A stretch of DNA of 64,000 nt from Nonlabens ulvanivorans (GTDB lineage: Bacteria > Bacteroidota > Bacteroidia > Flavobacteriales > Flavobacteriaceae), in assembly GCF_000732625.1 (NCBI RefSeq), contig NZ_JPJI01000032.1:1038183-1102182 (forward strand). The letters are read 5' to 3'. The position numbers and the translations under genes were made by a program. How positions within the stretch are numbered: the first letter of the stretch is position 1; every line of letters starts with the position of its first letter. A model generated the notes under the pieces. That model did not search any database and was not told the DNA's origin. It saw only the letters and a list, made by a program, of their open reading frames with translations. Shown piece after piece: positions 17,781-26,614 of this stretch.

Positions 17781-19283
17781 ATGACAATGACTAAACTCAA
17801 TTATCAGATCATCGCCTATATAATGGGGTTATTGCTGCTATTTAATGGCGGTTTTATGTTGATATGTGCTTTGGTGAGTGCTATATATCGTGAAACAGAA
17901 GGTTATGAGATATTAGCAGCTAGTGCTGTTGCTATTTTATTAGGTGCTATCGTGATGTATCTAACGAGAAACCATGTGAAGGTTTTACATAAAAAAGAAG
18001 GTTATTTAATAGTTACTCTAGGTTGGTTAATCATGGCATTTGCAGGTACGATGCCTTATATATTTACTGGTTCCATAGGTAACTACACAGACGCGTTTTT
18101 TGAAACTATGAGTGGTTTTACTACTACTGGTGCTAGTGTTGTTAACGATATTGAGGCGATGCCAAAAGGGATTCTTTTCTGGCGCAGTTTAACGCATTGG
18201 ATAGGAGGAATGGGGATTATAGTGTTAGCAGTCGCCATACTACCGCTTTTAGGAATAGGAGGAATGCAACTATTTGCGGCCGAGGCACCAGGCCCTAGTG
18301 CAGATAAACTACATCCACGAATTACTGATACCGCAAAAAGATTGTGGCTTATCTATGTTAGTTATACAGCTATAGAAGCAGTATTGCTACGTATCGCTGG
18401 AATGGGATGGTTTGACGCAGTAAACCACGCTTTAAGCACCCTATCTACCGGAGGTTTTTCTACTAAAAATGCAAGTGTAGCTTATTGGAATGATGCACCC
18501 GTGATACAATGGATTATCATCATATTCATGTTCATTGCTGGGATGAACTTTGTCTTGAGCTATTTTGCATTCAAAGGGAAATTCAGCAAAATTATAAGAG
18601 ATACAGAGTTTAAATGGTATAGTGGATTTGTAATTGGGTTTAGTGTTATTGCGGGATTGCTTATTTATTTTCAAGCAGATGTAAGTTTATCAACTATTGA
18701 TCATCCTATGGTATGGGGCGAGTTTGAAAGTGCTATGCGACACGCAAGTTTTCAAGTGTTAGCGATTATTACAACGACAGGATTTGTGAGTGCAGACTAT
18801 ACGTTATGGACGCCTTTTTTAACAATTATGTGTTTTGGGTTGTTTTTCTTAGGTGGTAGTGCAGGATCTACATCTGGTGGAGTAAAAGTGATGCGTCACA
18901 TCATATTAATACGTAATGGTATTATGGAATTCAAACGCACACTGCATCCTAATGCTATTTTACCTGTGCGTTATAACGGTAAAGCATTACAGAGTGGTAT
19001 CGTTTTCAATATCCTGGGATTCTTTATTCTGTATATGTTGTCGTTTATCATAGGAGCGACAGTACTTGCGGCACTTGGGCTGGATTTTGAAACGGCTATA
19101 GGTGGAGCTTTAAGTTCCCTAGGAAATGTAGGTCCAGCATTTGGATCTCTATCACCGGTTGATAATTTTGCAAATCTACCAGCACTGGGGAAATGGTGGT
19201 GTTCTTTTTTAATGTTGATTGGACGATTGGAACTGTTTACCGTATTGATATTATTAACTCCATTCTTTTGGAGGAATAGGTAG
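17781..19283 (+). CDS. trkH: Trk potassium transporter membrane subunit TrkH
   Basis: A 500-residue integral membrane protein, the K+-translocating subunit. The four selectivity-filter-like P-loops are visible: FETMSGFTTTGASV, LSTLSTGGFSTKN, ITTTGFVSADYTLW and LSSLGNVGPAFG. The filter Gly residues are present in all four. The gene starts immediately after the trkA stop and is closed by a strong terminator. Length and architecture are normal for TrkH. Confidence 0.95.
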   Translation: MTMTKLNYQIIAYIMGLLLLFNGGFMLICALVSAIYRETEGYEILAASAVAILLGAIVMYLTRNHVKVLHKKEGYLIVTLGWLIMAFAGTMPYIFTGSIGNYTDAFFETMSGFTTTGASVVNDIEAMPKGILFWRSLTHWIGGMGIIVLAVAILPLLGIGGMQLFAAEAPGPSADKLHPRITDTAKRLWLIYVSYTAIEAVLLRIAGMGWFDAVNHALSTLSTGGFSTKNASVAYWNDAPVIQWIIIIFMFIAGMNFVLSYFAFKGKFSKIIRDTEFKWYSGFVIGFSVIAGLLIYFQADVSLSTIDHPMVWGEFESAMRHASFQVLAIITTTGFVSADYTLWTPFLTIMCFGLFFLGGSAGSTSGGVKVMRHIILIRNGIMEFKRTLHPNAILPVRYNGKALQSGIVFNILGFFILYMLSFIIGATVLAALGLDFETAIGGALSSLGNVGPAFGSLSPVDNFANLPALGKWWCSFLMLIGRLELFTVLILLTPFFWRNR

Positions 19284-19293
19284 GGAATGAATT

Positions 19294-19331
19294 AAAAAAG
19301 CTGGTTACAATACTTTGTAACCAGCTTTTTT
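19294..19331. terminator. Bidirectional terminator between trkH and aminotransferase gene
   Basis: 17-nt perfect arms (AAAAAAGCTGGTTACAA and complement) with a TACT loop between convergent genes. Confidence 0.93.
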
Positions 19332-19353
19332 ATTATAGATATTACTATAAGAT

Positions 19354-20541
19354 TTAAGACAACACCTTTTCAATCCTCTTAATCGCCTCAGTAATCATAT
19401 CTTCGCTCGCTGCATAAGAGAGTCTTATACAATTAGGTGCGCCAAAAGCATCGCCCGTAACTGTGGCTACAAGTGCTTCTTCTAATAATAATAAAGAGAA
19501 ATCTGTCGCATTTTCAATTTTATGACCTTTAATCGTTTTTCCAAAAAATGAAGAAATATCTGGGAATACGTAGAAAGCACCTTCAGGGATGTCTGTAACA
19601 AACCCATCAATTTTCGATAATAATTCAAGTATTAAATCACGACGCTTATGAAATGCGTCTACCATATATTGAATTTTGGAAACTGGAGCTTCTAATGCGG
19701 TAATGACGGCACGTTGTGCTATACAATTGGTTCCGCTAGTGATTTGTCCTTGCATTTTGTTACAAGCACGCGCTATCCATGCTGGAGCTCCTATGTAACC
19801 AACTCTCCAACCTGTCATGGCAAATGCTTTACTAACACCATTTATCGTAACGGTACGGTCATACATTCCATCCACGCTAGCTATACTTGCATGCCCACTA
19901 CCATAATTGATATGCTCATAGATTTCATCGCTTACTACAATAATTTCTGGATAGTCTTTAAGTACAGCAGCCAGTCCTTCTAGTTCTGCTTGGCTATAAA
20001 CGCTACCGCTTGGATTATTAGGAGAAGAAAATAAGATCATTTTTGTGCGAGGCGTTATAGCCGCACGCAATTGATCTGGAGTAATTTTAAAATTTTGTTC
20101 TACGCCAGCTCTTACTTCTACGGGAACACCTTCTGCTAGTTGAACAATAGCGGCATAGCTTACCCAATACGGTGCTGGTAAAATACATTCATCACCTTTA
20201 TTAAGTAATACCATTGCTACATTTGCAATCGATTGCTTTGCACCTGTTGATACTACAATCTGATCTCTTGTGTATTCTAGATTATTATCTCTTTTAAACT
20301 TTAATATAACTGCATCTTTCAATTCTGCATACCCATCCACAGGTGTGTATGAATTGTAGTTATCGTTAATTGCTTGTATAGCAGCTTCTTTTACAAATTC
20401 TGGTGTGTTAAAATCAGGTTCTCCTAGACTAAGCCCTATGATGTCTTTACCTTGCTCTCTCAATTCGCGTGCTTTTGCAGCCATTGCGAGTGTGGCGCTT
20501 ACTGGTAAATTATTGATGCGATCAGATAGATTGTTTTTCAT
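19354..20541 (-). CDS. Class I PLP-dependent aspartate-type aminotransferase
   Basis: A 395-residue fold-type I aminotransferase of the AspB (subgroup I-gamma) kind. Motifs are GLSLGEPDFNTPEFV, VSTGAKQSIAN, FSSPNNPSGSVYS, VVSDEIYEHINY, and the PLP-lysine segment GVSKAFAMTGWRVGYIG, with the substrate-carboxylate Arg in IRLSYAAS. It most likely transaminates aspartate with 2-oxoglutarate; some relatives also act on prephenate or aromatic substrates. It diverges from rsmG, has its own -7 box, and ends at the shared terminator with trkH. Confidence 0.93.
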   Translation of the reverse strand: MKNNLSDRINNLPVSATLAMAAKARELREQGKDIIGLSLGEPDFNTPEFVKEAAIQAINDNYNSYTPVDGYAELKDAVILKFKRDNNLEYTRDQIVVSTGAKQSIANVAMVLLNKGDECILPAPYWVSYAAIVQLAEGVPVEVRAGVEQNFKITPDQLRAAITPRTKMILFSSPNNPSGSVYSQAELEGLAAVLKDYPEIIVVSDEIYEHINYGSGHASIASVDGMYDRTVTINGVSKAFAMTGWRVGYIGAPAWIARACNKMQGQITSGTNCIAQRAVITALEAPVSKIQYMVDAFHKRRDLILELLSKIDGFVTDIPEGAFYVFPDISSFFGKTIKGHKIENATDFSLLLLEEALVATVTGDAFGAPNCIRLSYAASEDMITEAIKRIEKVLS

Positions 20542-20561
20542 AGGATATGATATTAGATTTA

Positions 20562-20569
20562 CAAAAATA
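20562..20569 (-). promoter_or_regulatory. -7 promoter box of aminotransferase gene
   Basis: TATTTTTG on the minus strand, 20 bp upstream of the ATG. No -33 TTG seen. Confidence 0.5.
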
Positions 20570-20616
20570 TCATTTCATTAATTCCTAGCTTTCATTTCAC
20601 TAGATTATTAATGCGT

Positions 20617-20624
20617 TATTTTTG
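20617..20624 (+). promoter_or_regulatory. -7 promoter box of rsmG
   Basis: TATTTTTG followed by CAC. Transcription would start near 20631, only about ten bases before the preferred GTG start, so the mRNA would be almost leaderless. Confidence 0.5.
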
Positions 20625-20639
20625 CACAAAATATTGACA

Positions 20640-21281
20640 GTGCATCAAATCATAAAAAATTATTTTCCGCATTTATCAGATCATCAAATGGAGCAATTTG
20701 CCCAGTTAGGTGATTTATATGCAGAGTGGAACTCACAAATCAATGTGATTTCTAGAAAAGATATCGATCAATTGTATACTAGACATGTACTCCATTCTCT
20801 GGGTATAGCTTGTGTAGTACGCTTTCGCGAAAGCTTGCCTAATACGCCAGGTGGCACCAGAGTAATGGATGTAGGAACCGGTGGAGGTTTTCCAGGTATA
20901 CCTCTTGCTATTATGTTTCCTAAAACGAATTTTCACCTTATAGACGCTATCGGGAAGAAGATTAAGGTTGTAGATGCTGTTGTAGAAGCTTTACAATTAA
21001 AAAATGTCACTACACAGCATGGAAGAGCCGAAAAGGTGAAAGGCAAGTTCGATTTTATAGTAAGTCGTGCGGTCACTAACATGCCTGACTTTGTGAGTTG
21101 GACACGTAATAAAATAAGAAAAGATAGCTATCACGAGATTGAGAATGGTATTCTATATCTTAAAGGTGGTGATTTAACTGAAGAGTTAAAGCCATTTCCA
21201 GATACTTATATTTATGAATTACCAGATTATTTTGATGATGAATTTTTTGAAACTAAAAAAGTAGTTCATCTGCCACTTTGA
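20640..21281 (+). CDS. rsmG: 16S rRNA (guanine527-N7)-methyltransferase
   Basis: A SAM-dependent methyltransferase that modifies G527 in the 530 loop of 16S rRNA. Motif I is MDVGTGGGFPGIPLAIMF, preceded by the family segment LYAEWNSQINVISRKD and RHVLHSL. I prefer GTG 20640 (MHQIIKNYFPHL) because upstream TTG options overlap the promoter box. The iterated palindrome at 20821-20834 encodes RFRES within ACVVRFRESLPNTPGGTRVMDVG. Related proteins, as I remember them, have a shorter linker here (about VIDFKPGTKVLDVG), so this copy may come with a few extra residues in a surface loop. A terminator follows the stop. Confidence 0.93.
   Translation: MHQIIKNYFPHLSDHQMEQFAQLGDLYAEWNSQINVISRKDIDQLYTRHVLHSLGIACVVRFRESLPNTPGGTRVMDVGTGGGFPGIPLAIMFPKTNFHLIDAIGKKIKVVDAVVEALQLKNVTTQHGRAEKVKGKFDFIVSRAVTNMPDFVSWTRNKIRKDSYHEIENGILYLKGGDLTEELKPFPDTYIYELPDYFDDEFFETKKVVHLPL
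20821..20834. repeat. Iterated palindrome inside rsmG
   Basis: GCTTTCGCGAAAGC read as (R)FRES just before SAM motif I. Possibly accompanied by a short in-frame expansion. Confidence 0.95.
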
Positions 21282-21290
21282 TAAATAAAA

Positions 21291-21314
21291 AAAGACCTCT
21301 GTGACGAGGTCTTT
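21291..21314. terminator. Bidirectional terminator between rsmG and DUF6029 gene
   Basis: AAAGACCTC and GAGGTCTTT arms with a 6-nt loop, A-run upstream and T-run downstream, between convergent genes. Confidence 0.92.
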
Positions 21315-21336
21315 TTTTTGATCTAATTTTTGAAAA

Positions 21337-22968
21337 CTAGAAGTTTGTTGAGATATTTAAAGTAAGCCCAGTGTTTTCTGGAACAAATCTACATACACCA
21401 CCTACACAAACTAATCCACCGCGCTGTCGGCCATAGTTCATAGCGACACGAGTTCTTCCTCTAGTATAACTACCACCAACAGAATAGTAATGTATGTCAG
21501 TCTCGTCATAATTATATAAATCAGTTACGTACATGGATAGGTAGGGGCTAAAAGCATACTCTGCTGTTGCAGCAGCCCAGTTTCCACGATCAGCATCGGC
21601 ACTTAAATGTTGTAAATCCATTCTAACACTACGACCACCGTCTAATTTATAAAGAGCATCTATAATGAAGGCGTCACCTCTTAAGAAATCTCCACTACCT
21701 TCAATTATTGTTGTGTTATATTCTGTGTGTACAGCAGTAAATATGGTTGAGAAGTTTCTGCTGAATCGTTTTTTGACTGCAACACTAGCTTCTTCAAAAT
21801 ATTTTTCATTTCTGCTCAGTAAAGATGCTTGATAAGTGTTATTTGTGACATCAAATGTTGCGTCTAATCCACTCCAATTAGCATAATTAAATTCAAATTT
21901 AGTACCGTATTTCCCACCTAATGTACTTCCTTTTTTTGCCGTGTAATAAACATCGATCTGACCACCTATTTCACCAGCTTTTCCTTCACCAGGTGATACA
22001 ATTGGTTGTGGAGCGTAGACGTAGATATTTGAAACGGCATAATCTTGTTGTTTTGTATATCCAGGAACGTAATTAATAGTGTTTGTTAGAAATGCGTTAC
22101 CACTAGCTTCTCTGTCCGAATAGAAGCCCATATTTTCTACGGCTCTAAATGTGGCATTAATTCCAAGTCCTTTCGTAGCATACCCAGTATTTAATAAGAG
22201 AGCTCTACCATCTTGATAATTATTATTGCTTACAAATCCGTCAAGAACAAAAGCATCTTGTTCCTTATAAACGTACTCAGCACCCAAGAAGAATTTACTA
22301 AAAGTTATATCTGCACGAGCACTATATGCACCAACGTCTGCAGGAAAGTTTAAGTCTGGACTGGTAGAGGTTTGATAACGGTTTACATAACTAGCTCCTA
22401 TTTGTATTCCAGTTTCTAAATCTAGGGCGTTTGATAAATCTAATTCCGCATTTAGACCCGTGATCGTTCCTTCAGAAACCTCAAAGCCTACTCGTTGATT
22501 ACCGGTAAAGGCTGTAGCTACTAAGTAATCTGTGAATTCATAATTAATGCGTACTCCTCTAATCGAGTTGTCTATTCCTAATTGTCTGTCTTCCCATGAA
22601 CGATAGATAAGTCCACTACCAAATTGGTCGTAAAAATGACCTCCGGTAATATCTAAACCTTCATGTTTAAAATTAAGGTAGTAAGTTCCAATACCATTTC
22701 CCTTAAAGCCTTCAAAATATCCTAGCAATGGATTGGGTGCAAATAATTCATATTGAATACCTGCAGTGAATTTATCATAAGAATATCTAAGAGTAAAGTA
22801 ATTATTAGAACGCAATTGATCCTGTGGTGCAATTGTACCTAGACCTTCATCATCTTGGTACCATTGACTATTAGATTCAAAGCCTCCAGAGAATGTTCCT
22901 CTATTTTCTTGGGCTATAGTTATTTGCATAGTAGTTAGAGCTACTATGGCTATCAATATTTTTTTCAT
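21337..22968 (-). CDS. DUF6029 family outer-membrane beta-barrel protein
   Basis: A 543-residue exported protein. A signal peptide (KKILIAIVALTTMQITIAQ) is followed by a long series of amphipathic strands rich in aromatic residues (YFTLRYSYDKFTAGIQYELFAP, GIGTYYLNFKHEGLDITGGHFYDQFGSGL) ending with the strand GLTLNISTNF. This fits a large outer-membrane barrel and the Bacteroidota family DUF6029, whose function is unknown. The tlpA-like gene lies 39 bp upstream in the same direction, and an Omp28-like gene diverges beyond it. The three may form a functional group concerned with exported thiol proteins. Two cysteines sit near the C terminus (VCVGGVCRF). Confidence 0.85.
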   Translation of the reverse strand: MKKILIAIVALTTMQITIAQENRGTFSGGFESNSQWYQDDEGLGTIAPQDQLRSNNYFTLRYSYDKFTAGIQYELFAPNPLLGYFEGFKGNGIGTYYLNFKHEGLDITGGHFYDQFGSGLIYRSWEDRQLGIDNSIRGVRINYEFTDYLVATAFTGNQRVGFEVSEGTITGLNAELDLSNALDLETGIQIGASYVNRYQTSTSPDLNFPADVGAYSARADITFSKFFLGAEYVYKEQDAFVLDGFVSNNNYQDGRALLLNTGYATKGLGINATFRAVENMGFYSDREASGNAFLTNTINYVPGYTKQQDYAVSNIYVYAPQPIVSPGEGKAGEIGGQIDVYYTAKKGSTLGGKYGTKFEFNYANWSGLDATFDVTNNTYQASLLSRNEKYFEEASVAVKKRFSRNFSTIFTAVHTEYNTTIIEGSGDFLRGDAFIIDALYKLDGGRSVRMDLQHLSADADRGNWAAATAEYAFSPYLSMYVTDLYNYDETDIHYYSVGGSYTRGRTRVAMNYGRQRGGLVCVGGVCRFVPENTGLTLNISTNF

Positions 22969-23007
22969 TGTCAAATTGGTTGGTTAATATTGGCTGTTTG
23001 AATTGTT

Positions 23008-23487
23008 TTATCCTGCAAGTTCTTTAAACTTATCAAATAATTCGTCTTCAGCACCAGGTGTGAAGCTTGAGTGACGATATACTATGACACCATTTTTAAT
23101 GATAAGGGTTAGTGGTACATTAGGGTTGCCCAAATGTCTTCTTACATCATTATTAGGGTCTAGAAGCACTGTATATTCCCAGCCTTTACCCATTACTGCT
23201 GGTTTAACTCTGCGTGTTGAACGGGAATCATCTACAGATATGGCAACAAGTTCAAAATTAATTTCCTCTTGCATTTCTTCATAAACCTCGGCAATTGTAT
23301 CTAATTCTCTTATACAAGGTACGCACCATGTTGCCCAAAGGGAAACAACGACAGTTTTGTCATCGCTTAAGGTAGCTAAAGAAATTTCTTTACCATCTAG
23401 ATTTTTTAGGGTAATTTCAGGTAAAGATGTTTGTGCTTTTGCAAAAGCGAAACTGAAAATCAAGGTTACAAATAATAAGTTTTTCAT
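23008..23487 (-). CDS. TlpA-family periplasmic thioredoxin
   Basis: A 159-residue exported thioredoxin-fold protein. The signal peptide is KNLLFVTLIFSFAFAKAQ, and the redox-active site is WATWCVPCIREL (CxxC near residue 56). The cis-proline segment is NPNVPLTLII. TlpA/ResA proteins reduce disulfides of exported partners such as apocytochromes. It is transcribed with the DUF6029 barrel. The signal peptide contains AFAKA encoded by GCTTTTGCAAAAGC, a degenerate relative of the iterated palindrome (two central bases changed), which may be coincidence. Confidence 0.92.
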   Translation of the reverse strand: MKNLLFVTLIFSFAFAKAQTSLPEITLKNLDGKEISLATLSDDKTVVVSLWATWCVPCIRELDTIAEVYEEMQEEINFELVAISVDDSRSTRRVKPAVMGKGWEYTVLLDPNNDVRRHLGNPNVPLTLIIKNGVIVYRHSSFTPGAEDELFDKFKELAG

Positions 23488-23593
23488 AATAATAAGTATA
23501 GTTAAGGTTTACAATGATATAAAGAATCATTGTAATAATCATGCCAAAGCTATTTTTCTCTAAATCTTCATTTACAAAATCTTTAACAAAAAT

Positions 23594-23623
23594 TAGGATA
23601 ATATTATGAAAACATTATATTTG
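23594..23623 (+). promoter_or_regulatory. Promoter of Omp28-like gene
   Basis: -7 box TATATTTG at 23616-23623 with a TTA near 23593-23595 in place of the -33 TTG. It lies inside the frame upstream of ATG 23657 and so argues against the earlier in-frame start at 23606. Confidence 0.5.
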
Positions 23624-23656
23624 AGCATCCATAATATAAATTTAAATAACAAACCA

Positions 23657-24694
23657 ATGAAAACAGCAAATTTTTTAAAGACGATGATGTTATTCCTTGC
23701 TATAGGAATTGCATCATGTTCTACAAATTCAACCGATGATGGTGGCGGAACCGGAGGTGGTGGTACCAATGGCGTTACTTTAGAGTCTAGTAAGACTAGA
23801 GTTTATGATAATACTTTAGTAAACTTTACAGTAAGAGATGCTTCTGGCGCAATAGTGAGCTCTCAAGCTGTTATAACAGTTGATGGAACTCCTATTACTG
23901 GGACTTCAGCTATTTTAACAGGAGTGGGAACTAAGAGTGTTCAAGCAACCTTAGGTAGTGATACTTCAAATACGGTAAGCGTGAATGTGATCAATCCATC
24001 TTATTCAACTAAAGCCTTGATCGAAGATTATACAGGAGCTTGGTGTGGATGGTGTCCACGTATTTCTCAGGGAATTATAGATGTACACAACATGTCTGGT
24101 GGTGAGGATGTTATAGCAGTCGCTGTACATAATGGTGATGCTATGGCATTCCCGTTAGAAGCTAGCATGAGATCTCAATTTGGTGTTACAGGATTCCCTA
24201 CAGGTATCCTAAATAGAGATGCTCGTTGGGCATCTGTTAGTGGTGATGCAATGAATATAGGCCAGCCTATGCAATTATTAAATACAGTTACGCCGGTAGG
24301 TCTTGCTATTAACTCTTCTGTATCTGGATCTACTGTTAACGCAACTGTAAAAGTTGGTTTTGATTTAGATCAAACAGGTATGAAATTAGTTGTAGTGCTA
24401 TTGGAAAATGGAGTGGTTGCAGCACAAACTAACTATACAAGTAATTTTGGCGGTGGAAGTTCGATTCCTAACTTTGTTCATAATGATATCTTGAGAGCTT
24501 CTTTTACAGATATTTTTGGAGATGCTATACCAGCAGATCAGCAAGTAGGTGGTGGAGTTTATAGTGTTGATTTATCAGCTAGTGCCTCTGCAAATTCTAC
24601 TGACTGGGATGTGGTTGCATTTGTTGTAGATGCAACTGGTGAAGTTGTAAATGTACAGAAGGCTGCTGTTGGAACTAATAAAGATTTTGATTAG
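23657..24694 (+). CDS. Omp28-related outer-membrane lipoprotein with thioredoxin-like CxxC
   Basis: A 345-residue lipoprotein (lipobox GIASC, then STNSTDD and a Gly-rich linker GGGTGGGGTNG). An Ig-like beta domain (residues ~40-120: LESSKTRVYDNTLVNFTVRD...) is followed by a thioredoxin-like domain typical of Omp28-related proteins, with the redox motif YTGAWCGWCPRI and the cis-Pro segment VTGFPTGILN. It diverges from a TlpA thioredoxin, so the pair may handle disulfides at the cell envelope. Start chosen at the signal peptide and below the promoter. Confidence 0.85.
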   Translation: MKTANFLKTMMLFLAIGIASCSTNSTDDGGGTGGGGTNGVTLESSKTRVYDNTLVNFTVRDASGAIVSSQAVITVDGTPITGTSAILTGVGTKSVQATLGSDTSNTVSVNVINPSYSTKALIEDYTGAWCGWCPRISQGIIDVHNMSGGEDVIAVAVHNGDAMAFPLEASMRSQFGVTGFPTGILNRDARWASVSGDAMNIGQPMQLLNTVTPVGLAINSSVSGSTVNATVKVGFDLDQTGMKLVVVLLENGVVAAQTNYTSNFGGGSSIPNFVHNDILRASFTDIFGDAIPADQQVGGGVYSVDLSASASANSTDWDVVAFVVDATGEVVNVQKAAVGTNKDFD

Positions 24695-24722
24695 TAATAA
24701 ATTCTATTAAATGTATTTAAAA

Positions 24723-24741
24723 AGCGCTCTATGTTGAGCGC
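24723..24741 (+). terminator. Terminator of Omp28-like gene
   Basis: AGCGCTC and GAGCGCT arms, 5-nt loop, followed by T7. Confidence 0.88.
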
Positions 24742-24804
24742 TTTTTTTATGCCTCAAATTTTATGATTAATCATAATAGGTTTAAAGAATGTTCATAGAA
24801 TAAA

Positions 24805-24830
24805 AAAGCCACGTCAACTGACGTGGCTTT
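24805..24830 (-). terminator. Terminator of pruA
   Basis: 12-nt arms AAAGCCACGTCA and complement with a 2-nt loop, 23 bp beyond the pruA stop; A/T runs on both sides. Confidence 0.9.
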
Positions 24831-24852
24831 TACTATTTAAAACTTTTAATGA

Positions 24853-26481
24853 TTATTCCCCTAGGAAAGGGTATCTGTAATCTGTAGGAGTTACAAAAGT
24901 TTCTTTAATCATACGTGGAGAAACCCAGCGTAATAGATTCAATTTAGAGCCTGCTTTATCATTAGTTCCAGATGCACGCGCACCACCAAAAGGTTGTTGA
25001 CCAACCACAGCACCTGTACATTTATCGTTGATATAGAAGTTACCTGCACAATTTTCTAAAGCTGTAGTTGCTTGAGATACGGCATAGCGATCTTGACCTA
25101 AAATAGCACCAGTTAATGCATATTCACTAGTTTCATCAACTAACTTCAGCATTTCTGTATATTTATCATCCTCGTATACATAAATAGTAATTACAGGACC
25201 AAATAGTTCAGTCTCCATAGTAACGTATTTAGGATCAGTAGTCACGATAACGGTTGGGTCTACAAACCATCCTTTAGATTTATCGTAATTTCCACCGATA
25301 ACTACATCTGCATTAGAATCGTTTTTTGCTCCGTCAATATACTTAGCAAGTTTATCAAATGAGCCTTCGTGAATCACTGCTGTAATAAAATTACTCATGT
25401 CTTCTGGAGATCCCATTTTAAAACTTTCTACATCAGTTCTAATTAGTTTCTCAACTTCTGGCCACATACTTTGCGGTATGTAGGCACGAGATGCTGCACT
25501 ACATTTTTGACCTTGAAATTCAAATGCACCTCTTACAATGGCTGTTGCAACTTGTGCAGGTACAGCACTACTGTGAGCTACTATAAAGTCTTTACCGCCA
25601 GTTTCTCCTACAATCTTAGGATAAGTCTTATAGTTATTAATATTCTCACCTACTTTAGTCCAAAGACTTCTGAAGACAGATGTTGAACCTGTAAAGTGAA
25701 CACCAGAAAAGTCTGGATGCGTCATTACTTCATCAGTCATCATTACTGGATCAGCATTTACCATGTTGATAACGCCATCAGGTACACCAGCTTCTCTAAA
25801 TACTTCAACAATTACTTGAGCACTCAACATTTGATGATCGCTAGGTTTCCACACACATACATTACCCATTAAAGCAGCACTTGCTGGTAAATTACCTGCA
25901 ATAGCGGTAAAGTTAAAAGGAGAGATACAGTAAACAAAACCTTCTAGAGGTCTGTATTCTAATCTATTCCATGCGCCCGATGTAGATTCTGGTTGCTCAG
26001 CATATATTTCAGTCATATACTGTACATTAAACCTTAAAAAATCTATTAATTCACAAGCCGAATCAATCTCTGCTTGGAAAATGGTTTTAGATTGATTAAT
26101 CATTGTAGCAGCGTTAATACGAGCTCTATAAGGGCCTGCGATAAGTTCTGCTGCTTTTAAAAAGATACCAGCGCGCTGTTCCCACGGTAGTTGTGACCAT
26201 GTTTTACGTGCCTCTATGGCTGTGGCAATTGCTTCTTGTACTTCTTTCTTTCCACCTCTATGATAATTACCTACAACATGTTGGTGATCATGTGGTGGTC
26301 TTATAGCTGCAGTATCGCCAGTTTTAACCTCTTTTCCATTAATATATAGCGGTACTTCTGTGTTTGCATTCCACAATTCTTTGTAAGCTGCTAGCACTTG
26401 ATCTCTTTCTACAGTTCCTGGAGCATATGTTTTAATAGGCTCATTTACAGCAACTGGGACTTTGAAAAATCCTTTTCCCAT
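24853..26481 (-). CDS. pruA: L-glutamate gamma-semialdehyde dehydrogenase
   Basis: NAD-dependent oxidation of glutamate 5-semialdehyde (delta-1-pyrroline-5-carboxylate) to glutamate, the second step of proline catabolism. It has 542 residues, the length of the stand-alone P5CDH type. The catalytic segments are VGETGGKDFIVAHSSA (general-base Glu) and FEFQGQKCSAASRAYIP (catalytic Cys). The family C-terminal motif VVGQQPFGGARASGTNDKAGS is clear. The proline dehydrogenase partner is not in this window. A copy of the palindrome lies about 100 bp upstream. Confidence 0.96.
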   Translation of the reverse strand: MGKGFFKVPVAVNEPIKTYAPGTVERDQVLAAYKELWNANTEVPLYINGKEVKTGDTAAIRPPHDHQHVVGNYHRGGKKEVQEAIATAIEARKTWSQLPWEQRAGIFLKAAELIAGPYRARINAATMINQSKTIFQAEIDSACELIDFLRFNVQYMTEIYAEQPESTSGAWNRLEYRPLEGFVYCISPFNFTAIAGNLPASAALMGNVCVWKPSDHQMLSAQVIVEVFREAGVPDGVINMVNADPVMMTDEVMTHPDFSGVHFTGSTSVFRSLWTKVGENINNYKTYPKIVGETGGKDFIVAHSSAVPAQVATAIVRGAFEFQGQKCSAASRAYIPQSMWPEVEKLIRTDVESFKMGSPEDMSNFITAVIHEGSFDKLAKYIDGAKNDSNADVVIGGNYDKSKGWFVDPTVIVTTDPKYVTMETELFGPVITIYVYEDDKYTEMLKLVDETSEYALTGAILGQDRYAVSQATTALENCAGNFYINDKCTGAVVGQQPFGGARASGTNDKAGSKLNLLRWVSPRMIKETFVTPTDYRYPFLGE

Positions 26482-26585
26482 GATATGATTTATTTTATAA
26501 TTTCGGCGTGAAATTACAAATAATAGCTTGCTTTACGGTTGTATTATAACCTAAAGAATTCTTAATCTAGTAAATGAGAAATTTG

Positions 26586-26609
26586 ATTCCGCTTTCGCGA
26601 AAGCGGAAT
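26586..26609. repeat. Iterated palindrome, intergenic copy 4
   Basis: Perfect 24-bp palindrome, the longest in the set, with ATTCC/GGAAT extensions, between apaG and pruA (5 bp after the apaG stop). Confidence 0.96.
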
Positions 26610-26614
26610 TAGAA

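Noticed and set aside
23435..23448. GCTTTTGCAAAAGC in the tlpA signal peptide (also AFAKA)
   Set aside because: Centre TGCA replaces CGCG; it may be an ancestor or a chance match, so it is not counted among the 17 copies.
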